DNA of 64,000 nt from Cellulomonas aerilata (GCF_007991755.1 NZ_BJYY01000010.1:62001-126000); one strand, 5' to 3'; shown: positions 42,135 through 51,969, counted from the first letter of the stretch. A program made the numbers and translations. Notes: a model not told the origin generated them from the letters alone.

Positions 42135-43688
42135 TCAGGCGTCGCCCTCCCGCAGCGCCACCAGGCCCTCGGACGTGTAGCCGTACATCCGCCCGGAGAC
42201 GACGAACAGGTGCTGGACGTCGTCGGGCACGTCGGCCTGCCAGCGGGTCCGGCCGTCCTCCACCCCTCGGGCGGTCACCACGACGTCGCCCCCGTCGCGC
42301 TCCGCGCGCAGCACCAGTCGACCGTCGGTGAGCAGGCCGTACTGGCTGGCGGACGGCACGGCGGTCTCCCAGGCCGTCTCGCCGGTGGCCACGTCGACCG
42401 CCTCCATCCGCTCGGACTCGACCCGGATGACGCGGCCCTCCAGGATCACCAGCCCACCGGCGTCCGGCCCCTCCGCGCGCCAGCGGCGGTCGCCGGAGCG
42501 CTCGTACGCCTCGAGCCCCTCGCCGGCCGAGGACTGGACCAGGACGACGTCCGCGGCGGTCCCGTCGTCGGTCGCACGGGTCAGCGGATACCCGTCGACG
42601 GTGAAGCTGTCCCCGCTCCCCAGGTCCGTCACCGAGGTGGCGCCGACGGCGTCGCGCAGGGGTCGCACCAGGGTGCGCCCGCCGACGACCTCCGCCCAGG
42701 ACGAGCTCGCGGGCCGCTCCCGCGACCACGAGGTCACGACGTCGCCCTGCCCGTCCAGCACCCAGCCGGACTGACCCGGGACCACGACCAGCCCGTCGTC
42801 CACCCGCACGGACGTGTACTCCTCGAGCCCCTCTCTGGGCGGACCCTCGAACCGCCAGGCCTCCCGGGTGCGGAGCGGGTCGGTGCGGACGACCTGGACG
42901 CCTCCGTCGGTGCCGCGCTGCATGACGACGAGGTCCGTCCCGATCGCCGCGAGCGACGTCGTCGCGTCCACGCTCGTCTCGCTCAGCACCTCGCCGGTGG
43001 CCACCGCCAGCACGAGCAGCCGGGACGCCGTCGGCTCGTAGCGGGACAGGTCCTGGGGCGAGGGCCCGAGCTCGTCGACGACGAGGCACGCCACGACCCG
43101 CTCGCCGTCCTCGGCTCCCTCGGCGGCGTCCGGCACGACGCACCGCACCCCGCGCAGGGGCGCGAGCCGGCTGCGGACCGCGGGCACCGTCCACACGGTC
43201 TCGCCCGTGTCCGCGTCCACCGCGACGACGTCGACGTCCCGGGTGCCGTCGCGGGTGTCCGTCACGCCGACGAGCATCCCGGCGACGTCGTGGAGCTCGA
43301 TCCACAGCGGCATGTCGGTGCGCCACGCCTCGCTGACCGGGCCTTCGAGCGGCGCCAGCACGCCGGGGACGTCGGCCAGGGCGGCGAGCCATTCCTGCTC
43401 ACGGTGGTCGCCGACCAGCGTCGCGGCGCCCGCGGCGACGGCCAGGGCGGCCGCCAGGGCGGCGGCCCAGGCACGGCGCGCGGGACGGCTGGGGGCGCTG
43501 GACCGACCCCGGCGCCATCGCCGGCCGTCGGGCTCCACCGCGTCGTCGGCGGCGCCGGTCCCGGTGGTCGCGGACCGGCCCGGACCGGTGGCGTCCGGCG
43601 CGGTGGACCGCCCCGGCGACGGCGCCGCATCGCGGTCGTCGGGCTCGACGAGCTCGACGTCGCGCATCTCGTACCGGGGGGACCCCAT
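42135..43688 (-). CDS. Membrane-anchored PQQ-like beta-propeller protein, 517 aa
   Basis: Residues 1-65 are polar, a single helix (AWAAALAAALAVAAGAATLVG, about 72-92) follows, and the rest has repeated blades with DADTGETVWTV, VATGEVLSET and VATGETAWETAVP, the PQQ/WD-like propeller signature without a dehydrogenase active site. It is probably an envelope scaffold or sensor. ATG 43688 is the likely start. No neighbour suggests a specific pathway. Confidence 0.87.
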   Translation of the reverse strand: MGSPRYEMRDVELVEPDDRDAAPSPGRSTAPDATGPGRSATTGTGAADDAVEPDGRRWRRGRSSAPSRPARRAWAAALAAALAVAAGAATLVGDHREQEWLAALADVPGVLAPLEGPVSEAWRTDMPLWIELHDVAGMLVGVTDTRDGTRDVDVVAVDADTGETVWTVPAVRSRLAPLRGVRCVVPDAAEGAEDGERVVACLVVDELGPSPQDLSRYEPTASRLLVLAVATGEVLSETSVDATTSLAAIGTDLVVMQRGTDGGVQVVRTDPLRTREAWRFEGPPREGLEEYTSVRVDDGLVVVPGQSGWVLDGQGDVVTSWSRERPASSSWAEVVGGRTLVRPLRDAVGATSVTDLGSGDSFTVDGYPLTRATDDGTAADVVLVQSSAGEGLEAYERSGDRRWRAEGPDAGGLVILEGRVIRVESERMEAVDVATGETAWETAVPSASQYGLLTDGRLVLRAERDGGDVVVTARGVEDGRTRWQADVPDDVQHLFVVSGRMYGYTSEGLVALREGDA

Positions 43689-43783
43689 CGTCCGACCCTA
43701 ACCAGCGCCCCAGGGTCGTGCGCCCGGACGGGCCGGCGGCCGTCCGGTCCGCCTCAGCCGGCCTGTCCGGGCGTCAGCGGGCG

Positions 43784-44515
43784 TCAGCGGGCGTACCGGG
43801 CGACGAACGCCCGCAGGAGCGCGGGCGGGTGCACGACGTGGGACGTGCGCAGCGCCTCCACCACCCGGTCGACGTCGTCGGGCGGGAAGTACCCCGCGTC
43901 GCGGTAGATCCGCACCCGCTCGACGATGCCGGGGACGTCGAGCTCGGGGTGGAACTGCGTCGCGTAGAGGTTGTCCCCCACCCGGAACGCCTGCACGGGG
44001 CAGCCCGGCGACGAGGCGAGCACCACGGCGTGCGGCGGCGGCTCGCGCAGCGCCTCCTTGTGCCCCACGAACGCGTCGAAGGCGTCCGGCACGGCGCGGA
44101 ACACCGGGTCGCCGCGGCCCGCGTCGGAGAGCGTCACCTCGACCGCGCCGACCGGCTCCCCGAACGTGCGGTCGACGACCCCGCCCTGGTGCACCCCGAG
44201 GGTCCCGACGCCGTAGCACGCGCCTAGGAAGGGCATGTCCCGGGCGACGACCTCGTCGAGCAGCCCGGCCAGCTCGCGCTCGACGCGCAGCTGGACCTCG
44301 GACTTCTCGTCCTCGGGGTCGCTGGTGCAGAACGGGCTGCCGCCGACCACGATGCCCGACCAGTCGTCCAGGTCCAGGGCGGGGAGCGGGACGCGCTCGA
44401 GGCGGACCTGGTGCAGCTCGTCCGCGGTCAGCCCACCGAACCGGCGGAACGACTCGTACTCGCTCTCGGCGGCGTGGTCGTCCGCGCGCGTGGACAGCAG
44501 GAGGAAGGGCCTCAC
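43784..44515 (-). CDS. Class I glutamine amidotransferase
   Basis: A 243-residue GATase1-fold enzyme: IVVGGSPFCTSD is the oxyanion strand, PFLGACYGVGTLGVHQGG carries the nucleophile cysteine (usual GxCxG), and ATQFHPELD supplies the catalytic His-Glu pair. The DEVVARDMPFLGACYG pattern matches stand-alone GMP-synthase-like amidotransferases with unknown partners. GTG 44515 starts the homology; the frame extends upstream without support. It is divergent from the DgkA-like gene, 81 bp away. Confidence 0.88.
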   Translation of the reverse strand: MRPFLLLSTRADDHAAESEYESFRRFGGLTADELHQVRLERVPLPALDLDDWSGIVVGGSPFCTSDPEDEKSEVQLRVERELAGLLDEVVARDMPFLGACYGVGTLGVHQGGVVDRTFGEPVGAVEVTLSDAGRGDPVFRAVPDAFDAFVGHKEALREPPPHAVVLASSPGCPVQAFRVGDNLYATQFHPELDVPGIVERVRIYRDAGYFPPDDVDRVVEALRTSHVVHPPALLRAFVARYAR

Positions 44516-44596
44516 GGCGGCGAGCGTAGTGTCGCCGGACGCGGGGATCACCCGGCACGGTCGCCGGGGTCCCGCGGGCGCAGCGGAGGAGACGCG

Positions 44597-44992
44597 ATGA
44601 CCACCCCGAGGCACGGCCGGCGTCGTCGCGAGGTGGACAGCTTCCGGTGGGCCGCGCGCGGGGTGCGGGCGGCCCTGGTGCGCGAGCCGCACCTGCGGTT
44701 CCACGCCGCGGCGACCGTGGTGGTCGCGGTCCTCGCGGCGCTCGTCCCGCTCACGCCCGCCGAGCGTGCGGCGCTCGGGCTGGCGGTCGGCCTGGTCTGG
44801 GTCGCCGAGCTCGTCAACACGGCGGTCGAGCGGCTGGTCGACCTGGTCTCACCCGGGTTCGACCCGGTGGCCGGTCAGGTGAAGGACATCGCGGCGGGGG
44901 CCGTGCTGGTCGCGGCGGTCGTCGCGGCGGGGGTCGGCGCGACCGTGCTGGGCCCTGCGCTGGCCGGGTGGGTCAGGTCCGCGGTGGGCTGA
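44597..44992 (+). CDS. Diacylglycerol/undecaprenol kinase family protein (DgkA)
   Basis: A 131-residue three-helix membrane kinase: VREPHLRFHAAATVVVAVLA, then LVWVAELVNTAVERLVDLV and VKDIAAGAVLVAAVVAAG. The E-x3-N-T-A-V/I-E and KDxAAGAV motifs are the active site of the family, which in Gram-positives usually phosphorylates undecaprenol. ATG 44597 follows GGAGGA. A PAP2 phosphatase that could act on the product is 1 kb away, on the other strand. Confidence 0.9.
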   Translation: MTTPRHGRRRREVDSFRWAARGVRAALVREPHLRFHAAATVVVAVLAALVPLTPAERAALGLAVGLVWVAELVNTAVERLVDLVSPGFDPVAGQVKDIAAGAVLVAAVVAAGVGATVLGPALAGWVRSAVG

Positions 44993-45653
44993 CCGGCGCG
45001 ACCCCCAGCTCCGCCAGGGCGACGGTCGCCAGCCCCCGGGTGACGTCCGGGTCGCCCCGGCGCCACGCACCGGCGACGTCCGGGCCGAGGGCTGCGAGCT
45101 GGTCCAGCGGGGCGGCCGCCAGTGCCCGCAGGGCGAGGAGGTCCACCCCGTCCGGCCGCGCGAGCAGCCGGCGCGCCACGGCCGCACGCCGCGCGCCGCG
45201 CCACCGGTGCAGCGCCCACGCCCCGACCACCACGACGATCGGCCAGCCGGCGACGGCCAGGGCCGTCACCAGCGCGGTGCGCGAGACGCCGTCCTGCACC
45301 GCGACCCCGGCTCCCGCGAGGCGGGCGGCAGCCTCGCCGGCGGCGTCGAACGGCGCCTGCAGCTCCCGGCCGAGGAACGGGGCCCGGGCGACCGTCTCGC
45401 CGGCCTGGGCCAGCCCGTCCCCCAGGGACCGGCCGGCCTCCTCCACGGTCCGGCCGGGCTCGGCGAGCCGCATCACCTGCGCGTGCACGGCCCGCCCGAC
45501 GCCGAGCCACACCACCACCCACAGCAGCACGAGCAGGTCGCCGAGCGTCCGGCGGCCGGGTCGTGCGGCGCGCACCGCGGTGCCGCTCGTGCCGCTCGTG
45601 CCGCTCGTTCCGCTGGTGCCGCTCCTGCCGCTCGTGCCGCTCCTGCCGCTCAC
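44973..45653 (-). CDS. Membrane protein with N-terminal SGT/SGR repeats, 226 aa
   Basis: GTG 45653 overlaps the PAP2 stop (GTGA). Residues 2-25 are eight Ser-Gly-Thr/Arg units encoded by a 9-bp tandem array, followed by two helices (LGDLLVLLWVVVWLGVG at about 40-56 and TALAVAGWPIVVVVGAWAL at about 130-150) with a hydrophilic, helical region between. The C-terminus is a soluble helical domain. It overlaps the DgkA gene's 3' end by 20 bp convergently. Family not recognised; phosphatase coupling suggests an envelope-lipid role. Confidence 0.72.
   Translation of the reverse strand: MSGRSGTSGRSGTSGTSGTSGTSGTAVRAARPGRRTLGDLLVLLWVVVWLGVGRAVHAQVMRLAEPGRTVEEAGRSLGDGLAQAGETVARAPFLGRELQAPFDAAGEAAARLAGAGVAVQDGVSRTALVTALAVAGWPIVVVVGAWALHRWRGARRAAVARRLLARPDGVDLLALRALAAAPLDQLAALGPDVAGAWRRGDPDVTRGLATVALAELGVAPVSPPRT
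45580..45651. repeat. Eight tandem 9-bp units within coding sequence
   Basis: GTGCCGCTC-type units with CTGCCGCTC and GTTCCGCTG variants. On the minus strand they encode the first Ser-Gly-Thr/Arg repeats of the membrane protein. Copy-number change would keep the frame. Confidence 0.85.
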
Positions 45654-46336
45654 TGCGCCTGCACCGCCCGGCCCGCCGGTGACCGCGCGGCCCGGTCGCC
45701 GAACGCCACCCACGACGCGCCCGCGACTGCGCCCCCGACCAGGACGCCGGCCACGACGTCGGACGGGTGGTGCACGCCCAGGAGAACCCGGTCCGCCGCG
45801 GTGAGCGCGACGACCGCGCCGACCGCGACCGGGACGGCCACCCGCGCACGTGGTCCCAGCAGCGGCCAGATCAGCACGGTGAGCGCGATCCCGGCGCTGG
45901 TGGTGTTCGCGGCGTGCCCGGACGGGAAGCTGAAGCCGGAGGCGTGCGCGACGGCGTCGTCGACCACCGGCCGCGCCCGCTGCACCACCAGCTTGAGCAG
46001 CGCCTCGGCACCCCACCCGACCAGCACCGTGACCGCGGTCCACCGCGCCCGGCCGGCCAGCCCGTGCCGCCGCCCCACCCAGACGCAGGTCGCCAGCACG
46101 GCCATGTTGACCCACAGGGGCTGCAGCGCCTCCTGCCAGCCCACCAGCGCGGCCCGCAGCGCCGGCTCGGAGCGCGTGAGGTCGGTGCCGGCGCGGACGG
46201 CGGCGTCGTCGGCCTGCACCAGGGCCGGCGTGCCGGCGCGCACCGCGAGCGCGAGCAGCGCCACGGGCAGTCCGAGCCCCGCGGCCAGCGCGCCGCCGAG
46301 CAGCAGCCGCGGTCGACGGCCGGGTGGTGGGGTCAT
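45650..46336 (-). CDS. PAP2-family membrane phosphatase
   Basis: A 228-residue type 2 phosphatidic-acid-phosphatase-like protein with the three motifs in order: KLVVQRARPVVDD (motif 1), FSFPSGHAANTTS (motif 2) and ADRVLLGVHHPSDVVAG (motif 3), in about five helices. The catalytic His residues are present. Likely substrates are lipid phosphates such as undecaprenyl pyrophosphate or phosphatidic acid. ATG 46336. The gene overlaps the next minus-strand gene's start by 4 bp. Confidence 0.91.
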   Translation of the reverse strand: MTPPPGRRPRLLLGGALAAGLGLPVALLALAVRAGTPALVQADDAAVRAGTDLTRSEPALRAALVGWQEALQPLWVNMAVLATCVWVGRRHGLAGRARWTAVTVLVGWGAEALLKLVVQRARPVVDDAVAHASGFSFPSGHAANTTSAGIALTVLIWPLLGPRARVAVPVAVGAVVALTAADRVLLGVHHPSDVVAGVLVGGAVAGASWVAFGDRAARSPAGRAVQAQ

Positions 46337-46422
46337 GGCGGCACGCTAGACGCCGTCCGCGGCGATGTCCCTCCGGCGGACGCGGCGACGGCGGGCGACG
46401 AGCCGTCTCGGTGGGGCGGGCG

Positions 46423-47154
46423 TCAGCCGCCGAGCAGGCCGCCCAGTCCCCCGCCGCCGCGGTTGCCGTCCCCGGCGTTGTGCCCGCCCGCGACGACGGA
46501 CTCGCTGGGCTGCACCACGACGTACCCCTGGCCGCCGAACGCCATCTGGAACGTCTCGCCCGTCCCGCCGCGGATCATCGACTTCAGGCCGCCGGTGTCC
46601 ACGCGGATGTCCATCGTCACCCCGGCGGTCCACAGGACCACCGCCTGCGCGTCGCCGAAGGTCGGCGCCGTGGCGACGTCCAGGGCGACCGGCTCGCCCT
46701 TGGTGGTGATGGCGACGTAGCCGGTGCCGCGCAGCGACACGTTGTACAGGCCGCCGGTCATCGCCGCGCCGCGGGCCTGGATGCGGTGGATGTCCCACTC
46801 GATCGAGGAGGAGAACGCGAGCACGTTGCTGCCGTTCACGGACAGCTGGTCGTTCTCCAGGTACAGGATCTGCACCTCGGCGGCCTCGTCGGCGAGGAAG
46901 AGCTCGCCGTGCCCGGTGGCCTGCATCATGTCGACGCCCTCACCGGTGACCGCGGCCTTGAACATCCGCCCCAGTCCCCCGGCGCCCTTGTTCTCGAACC
47001 GCACGTCGCCCTGGTAGGCGACCATCGAGCCGCTCTTGGCCCACACCGGCCCGAAGCCCATCTGGACCTTGAGCAGCTTCTTGCCCTGCAGCGAGAACGG
47101 GTCCGGCGAGGCGTTCTCGCGGAAGTCGTGGAACAGCGAACCGTGGATGGGCAT
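46423..47154 (-). CDS. AIM24-family protein
   Basis: A 243-residue double-stranded beta-helix protein: FGPVWAKSGSMVAYQGDVRF, LFLADEAAEVQILYLENDQL, then VTMDIRVDTGGLKSMIRGG, characteristic of AIM24/TRAP-like proteins. The C-terminus is Gly-rich. Bacterial members are found near tellurium-resistance/TerD or stress genes, with unclear function. ATG 47154. It is divergent from the proline-rich protein gene at 47361. Confidence 0.9.
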   Translation of the reverse strand: MPIHGSLFHDFRENASPDPFSLQGKKLLKVQMGFGPVWAKSGSMVAYQGDVRFENKGAGGLGRMFKAAVTGEGVDMMQATGHGELFLADEAAEVQILYLENDQLSVNGSNVLAFSSSIEWDIHRIQARGAAMTGGLYNVSLRGTGYVAITTKGEPVALDVATAPTFGDAQAVVLWTAGVTMDIRVDTGGLKSMIRGGTGETFQMAFGGQGYVVVQPSESVVAGGHNAGDGNRGGGGLGGLLGG

Positions 47155-47360
47155 GACGAGTCGTCTCCTCGTGGATCGGCGGCGCGGCGATGTGGTCCGG
47201 CTCTCGGCACCCTAACGAGCGGCGCGTCCCCCGACGGGTGGTTCGTCGGACGGGCCCTCGGGCCGGCGTCCCCCGGGTCCCCTGCCCGCGCGGGACGGTG
47301 ACGCGTAGGGTCTCGCTCGAGGGCCGGCTCGTGCGTGCATGACCGCCGTGAGGAGGAGTC

Positions 47361-47849
47361 ATGGGGTTTCTCGACAAGGCGAAGGCTGCCGCCAACGACC
47401 TGACCGCGAAGGTCGACACCGCGCTGGCCGGCTCCGGTCTCGGCACGCCCGGCGGCTCCGCGGGGGCGGACGCCGAGCGGTACCTGCGGGACCTGGGCGT
47501 CCTGGCCTTCCTCGACGCCCAGGGGCGTCCAACCCCCGAGGTGGAGCGCGCCCGCGTGCTCGGGGCGCTGCGCGACCTCGAGGCCCGCGGTGCGATCCAC
47601 GGCCTCACCCTGCACACCGCTCCGCCGCCACCACCGGGCGGTGGCCCCGCGGCGCAGAGCGGTGGCCCCGCGGCGCAGGGCGGTGGCCCCGCGGCGCAGG
47701 GCGGCGGCCCGTCGGCGCACACGCCGCCGCCCCCGCCGCCGGGTGGCGCGGCACCGGCGTACCCGCCGCCACCACCTCCGGCGGACCCCGCGGCGCCGCC
47801 TCCGCCCGGCCGGACGGCGCCGCCTCCGCCGCCGTCGTGGCTCGCGTAG
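47361..47849 (+). CDS. Proline-rich repeat protein, 162 aa
   Basis: Residues 1-75 are a charged helical domain (FLDKAKAAANDLTAKVDTAL, then VERARVLGALRDLEARG), followed by a Pro/Gly-rich tail with four GGPAAQG units encoded by 21-bp repeats at 47640-47720 and runs of PPPPPP, ending in SWLA. ATG 47361 follows GAGGAGGAG. It is a likely membrane- or SH3-like-domain-interacting adaptor. Divergence from AIM24 suggests an association. Confidence 0.75.
   Translation: MGFLDKAKAAANDLTAKVDTALAGSGLGTPGGSAGADAERYLRDLGVLAFLDAQGRPTPEVERARVLGALRDLEARGAIHGLTLHTAPPPPPGGGPAAQSGGPAAQGGGPAAQGGGPSAHTPPPPPPGGAAPAYPPPPPPADPAAPPPPGRTAPPPPPSWLA
47640..47720. repeat. 21-bp tandem repeats, four units
   Basis: Three near-identical units (GGTGGCCCCGCGGCGCAGAG type) and a diverged fourth lie inside the proline-rich protein gene. 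The 21-bp period preserves the frame. Confidence 0.75.
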
Positions 47850-47899
47850 GCACCGAGGCACCGGCCGCACACACCCGACGACCCGGTTCGCGGCGGGCG

Positions 47900-48103
47900 T
47901 CAGCCGCCGTCCGTGTCGGGCGCCGGGGCGATGTCCGACGGCGTGGGGTTGGTCGGCTGGATCACGCCGTCGCTGTTGCCCAGCGCCCAGGTCGCGACGG
48001 CCAGCCCGAGCACGGCGAGCAGGGCCGCCGCCCCACCGACCGCCCGCTGCCGCCGTCGCCGGCGCGGCGGGCGCGGGTCGAAGGGCGAGACGTCCTGGGC
48101 CAC
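47900..48103 (-). CDS. Small single-pass membrane protein, 67 aa
   Basis: GTG 48103 follows GAAGGAGGTG at good spacing. A basic N-terminus (RPPRRRRRQR), one helix (AVGGAAALLAVLGLAVATWA, about 21-40) and a polar, Pro-rich periplasmic tail are visible. No domain is recognised. It is downstream of the SDR gene on the same strand, 41 bp away. Confidence 0.72.
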   Translation of the reverse strand: MAQDVSPFDPRPPRRRRRQRAVGGAAALLAVLGLAVATWALGNSDGVIQPTNPTPSDIAPAPDTDGG

Positions 48104-48144
48104 CGCACACCTCCTTCTCCGGCCGGGTCCGGCCTGGTCGGTCG

Positions 48145-49065
48145 TCAGGGGGTCGGCGAGCCGCCGTTGACGTTGAGGGTCTCCCCCAGCACGTAGCTGG
48201 ACTCCGACGACGCGAGGAACACGTAGGCCGGCGCCACCTCCGTCGGCTGCCCGGCGCGGCCCAGCGGGACGCTCTGGCCGAACTCCGGAAGATCTTCCGT
48301 CGGCGTGCCCCCCGACGGCTGCAGCGGCGTCCAGATCGGCCCCGGCGCGACGGCGTTGACCCGGATCCCCCGGCTCGCCAGCTGCTGGGCGAGGCCCTTG
48401 GTGAAGGCGTTGATCGCGGCCTTCGTCGTCGCGTAGTCCAGCAGCGTCGGCGAGGGCTCGTACGCCTGGACCGACGTCGTGTTGATCACCGCGGACCCGG
48501 GCGCGAGGTGCTTCAGGGCTGCCCGGGTGACGCGGAACATCGCCAGGATGTTGGTCTGGAACGTCTGCTCCAGCTGCTCGTCGGTGATCTCCTCCAGGCT
48601 CTGGGTGGCCACCTGCTTCGCAGCGTTGTTGACCAGGACGTCCAGGCCGCCGAGCTCGGCCACGGCGCGCTCGACCACCTCGGTGCAGAACTGGGGGTCG
48701 GTGAGGTCGCCGGGGATCTGCACCGCCCGGCGGCCGGCCTCGGTGACGATGCGCGCCACCGTGGCGGCGTCCTCCTCCTCGGCGGGCAGGTAGGTGATCG
48801 CGACGTCGGCGCCCTCGCGGGCGAACGCGACGGCGACCGCGGCGCCGATCCCGGAGTCCCCACCGGACACCAGCGCCCTGCGGCCCTGCAGCCGCCCGGT
48901 GCCGCGGTAGGAGAGCTCGCCGATGTCCGGCTTGGGGGTCACGGTCGCCTGCAGGCCGGGCGCGTCCTGCTCCTGCTCGGGCGGGCTGATGCTGGGGTAC
49001 CGGCTGACCGGGTCCTGGGACGTCAGCTGGTCGCTGCTGGTGGTGTCGGTGTCGTCGCCGGCCAC
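48145..49065 (-). CDS. SDR-family oxidoreductase with N-terminal extension (YhdG/general-stress type)
   Basis: A 306-residue SDR: about 55 extra residues with QDPVSRYPSISPPEQEQDAP, then ALVSGGDSGIGAAVAVAF, NNAAKQ (NNAG variant), the serine in INTTSVQ and YATTKAA (YxxxK), ending ETLNVNGGSPTP. The N-terminal tail and APGPIWTPLQ are shared by general-stress YhdG/YtkK-type enzymes. It probably acts on NAD(P)(H). GTG 49065 is the start. Confidence 0.92.
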   Translation of the reverse strand: MAGDDTDTTSSDQLTSQDPVSRYPSISPPEQEQDAPGLQATVTPKPDIGELSYRGTGRLQGRRALVSGGDSGIGAAVAVAFAREGADVAITYLPAEEEDAATVARIVTEAGRRAVQIPGDLTDPQFCTEVVERAVAELGGLDVLVNNAAKQVATQSLEEITDEQLEQTFQTNILAMFRVTRAALKHLAPGSAVINTTSVQAYEPSPTLLDYATTKAAINAFTKGLAQQLASRGIRVNAVAPGPIWTPLQPSGGTPTEDLPEFGQSVPLGRAGQPTEVAPAYVFLASSESSYVLGETLNVNGGSPTP

Positions 49066-49158
49066 AGGGTCCCCCCGGGGGAAGTGATGGTGCTCGATGT
49101 CCGGGCCAGTGTGCGATCGGCCCCCGCTTCGCGCACGCGGTCGGCGCGCGGGCCCGAC

Positions 49159-49632
49159 TCAGGCGCTCTGCGTGCCAGGGTGCGGCTCGGCGGCGGCGAC
49201 CGACCGCTCCATGACCATCGCGCGGAGCGCCGCCGACGGCGCGGTGCCGGGCCCGCCGGCGCGGAGCCAGGTCTCGAGCTCCCCGGTCGCGCCGTCGCCG
49301 GCCAGCCGTTCGAACCAGACCGGCCCGACCCCGGCGCGGCGGCGGTGCCCGCTCGGACGGGCGACGACGACGTCACCGCGCTCGCACTCGTCCAGGCACT
49401 CCACGAACGTCACCCGGGCCACACCCGCTCCGGAGAGCCGGTTCAGCCGCTCGGGCTGCCCGCCGGGCAACGGGTCGGCGGTGCCCAGCGTCTCCCCCGA
49501 GCACAGCGAGCACGCTGTCAGGCCGGGGAGGTCGCGGGAGCCGTCGGCGGCGTCGACCGGCACCGGGGGCGTCTCGGCGGGGAGACCTGTCCCGACCTCG
49601 CCTCGCGGGTCCGACCCTCCTTCTGCGCGCAT
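49159..49632 (-). CDS. Thioredoxin-like (2Fe-2S) ferredoxin-type protein
   Basis: A 157-residue protein with CSLCSG, then [19 protein letters not shown], the cysteine pattern of DUF1636/thioredoxin-like 2Fe-2S ferredoxins. ATG 49632 gives the best start; the open frame extends upstream over the start of the next gene. Electron transfer or metal binding is inferred. It is convergent with nothing and divergent from the YyaL-like gene (161 bp). Confidence 0.72.
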   Translation of the reverse strand: MRAEGGSDPRGEVGTGLPAETPPVPVDAADGSRDLPGLTACSLCSGETLGTADPLPGGQPERLNRLSGAGVARVTFVECLDECERGDVVVARPSGHRRRAGVGPVWFERLAGDGATGELETWLRAGGPGTAPSAALRAMVMERSVAAAEPHPGTQSA

Positions 49633-49792
49633 GCGACGAGACCCTACGAGACGACGAGGGTGGGCCGGGCAGCGGGTGCGCCGACCGCCGCTCGGCCGGG
49701 CCGAGCGGCCCGGGTCCACCCGGGTGGCCGCCCCTGACCGTGCCGAGCCCGGCCGGATCGCCGTCGTCGCGGCGTCGCGCCACAGTGGGTGG

Positions 49793-51928
49793 GTGAGCAA
49801 TCGACTGGCGGGGAGCACCAGCCCCTACCTGCACCAGCACGCCGAGAACCCCGTCGACTGGTTCGAGTGGGGCGAGGAGGCGTTCGCGGAGGCCCGCCGC
49901 CGCGACGTGCCGCTGCTCGTGTCGACCGGCTACGCCGCGTGCCACTGGTGCCACGTCATGGCGCACGAGTCCTTCGAGGACGAGGCGACGGCGGCCTTCA
50001 TGAACGAGCACTTCGTCAACGTCAAGGTCGACCGCGAGGAGCGGCCGGACGTCGACGCGATCTACATGGACGCCACCCAGGCGATGACCGGCGCCGGGGG
50101 CTGGCCGATGACCGTCTTCGCCACCCCCGACGGCGACCCGTTCTACTGCGGCACGTACTTCCCGCCCCGGCCCGTCCAGGGCATGCCCTCGTTCCCCCAG
50201 GTCCTGGCGGCGATGGCCGGGGCCTGGACGACGCGGCGGGCCGAGGTCGACGCCAGCGCCGAGCACATCAGGCAGGCGCTCGCCGAGCGGCGCCCCGTCG
50301 CGCCTGCGGGAGCCGTGGCGGGACCGGAGGCCGGCGGCGTGGAGCCCTCGGTGCTCGCCGCGACGGTGGAGGCCCTCGCCCAGGGGTACGACGCGCGGCG
50401 CGGCGGGTTCGGCGGCGCGCCCAAGTTCCCGCCGTCGATGGTGCTGGAGTGGCTGCTGCGCCACCACGCGCGCACCGGGGACGACGACGCCCTGGCGATG
50501 GCTCGCAGGACCCTGGAGGCGATGGCCCGCGGCGGGATGTACGACCAGCTCGGCGGAGGCTTCGCGCGGTACTCGGTCGACGCGTCGTGGACCGTCCCGC
50601 ACTTCGAGAAGATGCTCTACGACAACGCCCTGCTGCTGCGCGTGTACGCGCACTGGTGGCGCGCGGACGGCTCGGCGCTGGCCCACCGGGTGGTCACCGA
50701 GACCGCCGGGTGGATGCTGCGTGAGCTGCGCACCCCGCAGGGCGGCTTCGCCTCGGCGCTGGACGCCGACAGCGAGGGGCGCGAGGGCGCGTTCTACGTC
50801 TGGACCCCGGCCCAGCTCGCCCAGGTCCTCGGGGCGGACGACGGCGCCTGGGCGGCCTCGGTCTGGGGTGTGACGGCCGAGGGGACCTTTGAGCACGGCA
50901 GCTCCGTGCTGCAGCTCCTCGCCGACCCGCCGGACCCCGAGCGCTGCTCCGTGGTCCGCGAGCGCCTGGCGGCCGCCCGCGAGGACCGGCCCCGTCCCGG
51001 TCTGGACGACAAGGTGGTCTCGGCGTGGAACGGCCTGGCGATCGCGGCGCTCGCGGAGGCGGGCGCGCTGCTCGACCGCCCGGACTGGGTGACGGCGGCC
51101 ACCGACGCGGCCCACCTGCTGACGAGCCTGCACCTGCGCCCGGGCAGCGACGCCGACCCCGGCTCGCGGCTCGTGCGGACGTCGCGCGGCGGCGTGGCGG
51201 GCACGTCGGCGGGGGTGCTCGAGGACTACGCGGACGTCGCGGAGGGCCTGCTCGCGCTGTGGTCGGTCACCGGGGACCCGCAGTGGTCCACGCACGCCGC
51301 CGCCCTGCTGCGCACGGTGCTCGACCACTTCGGCGACGGGGCCGGCGGGTTCTTCGACACCTCGGACGACGAGACGGACTCGGTCCTGGCCCGCATCCGC
51401 CGCCCGCAGGACCCCGCCGACGGGCCGACCCCGTCGGGTCAGGCAGCGGCGGCCGGGGCGCTGCTGACCCTCGGTGCGCTGACCGGCTCCCTGGAGCACC
51501 GCGAGGCGGCCGAGGGCGCGCTGCGCGTGCCGCTGCAGCTGGCGACCCGGTACCCCCGTGCTGCCGGCTGGGCGCTGGCGGTCGCGGAGGCCGTGGTCGA
51601 CGGGCCGCGGGAGGTGGCCGTCGTCGGCCCCCCGGACGACGACGCCACCCGCGCCCTCCTCGCGGCGGCGTGGGCCAGCCCCGCGCCGGGCCTGGTGATC
51701 GCCCACGGCACCGCCGGCGCGGGACCGGACGGGGACGTCCCGGCGCTGCTGCACGACCGGCCGCTGGTGGACGGCCGCCCGGCCGCCTACGTGTGCCGCG
51801 GGTTCGTCTGCCGCCGGCCCACCACCGACCCCGGTGAGCTGACCGCCCAGCTCGCGGAGGGAGCCGGGCCGGCCGGTGGCTCGCCGTGGGTGGCCGGCTC
51901 GAGTGGCGCCGTCGTCCCGCCGGCGTAG
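49793..51928 (+). CDS. YyaL/SPATA20-family thioredoxin-domain protein
   Basis: A 711-residue protein: the N-terminal DUF255 thioredoxin-like domain has [19 protein letters not shown] and [15 protein letters not shown] with a CxxC motif, then an alpha/alpha-toroid domain (glycosidase-like) with [33 protein letters not shown] and [19 protein letters not shown]. Members of this family are uncharacterised but universal. GTG 49793 is the best start; the open frame runs far upstream. Function may be disulfide-linked or glycan-related. Confidence 0.92.
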   Translation: MSNRLAGSTSPYLHQHAENPVDWFEWGEEAFAEARRRDVPLLVSTGYAACHWCHVMAHESFEDEATAAFMNEHFVNVKVDREERPDVDAIYMDATQAMTGAGGWPMTVFATPDGDPFYCGTYFPPRPVQGMPSFPQVLAAMAGAWTTRRAEVDASAEHIRQALAERRPVAPAGAVAGPEAGGVEPSVLAATVEALAQGYDARRGGFGGAPKFPPSMVLEWLLRHHARTGDDDALAMARRTLEAMARGGMYDQLGGGFARYSVDASWTVPHFEKMLYDNALLLRVYAHWWRADGSALAHRVVTETAGWMLRELRTPQGGFASALDADSEGREGAFYVWTPAQLAQVLGADDGAWAASVWGVTAEGTFEHGSSVLQLLADPPDPERCSVVRERLAAAREDRPRPGLDDKVVSAWNGLAIAALAEAGALLDRPDWVTAATDAAHLLTSLHLRPGSDADPGSRLVRTSRGGVAGTSAGVLEDYADVAEGLLALWSVTGDPQWSTHAAALLRTVLDHFGDGAGGFFDTSDDETDSVLARIRRPQDPADGPTPSGQAAAAGALLTLGALTGSLEHREAAEGALRVPLQLATRYPRAAGWALAVAEAVVDGPREVAVVGPPDDDATRALLAAAWASPAPGLVIAHGTAGAGPDGDVPALLHDRPLVDGRPAAYVCRGFVCRRPTTDPGELTAQLAEGAGPAGGSPWVAGSSGAVVPPA

Positions 51929-51969
51929 CGTCGCAGGCGCCCGAGAACCCCTCGACCGACAGGACGACG

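Noticed and set aside
48145-49065. Replacement of a polyketide or antibiotic cluster by scattered SDR and monooxygenase genes
   Set aside because: The SDR, FAD monooxygenase and glycosyltransferase genes are far apart, with no synthase, carrier protein or resistance gene between them.
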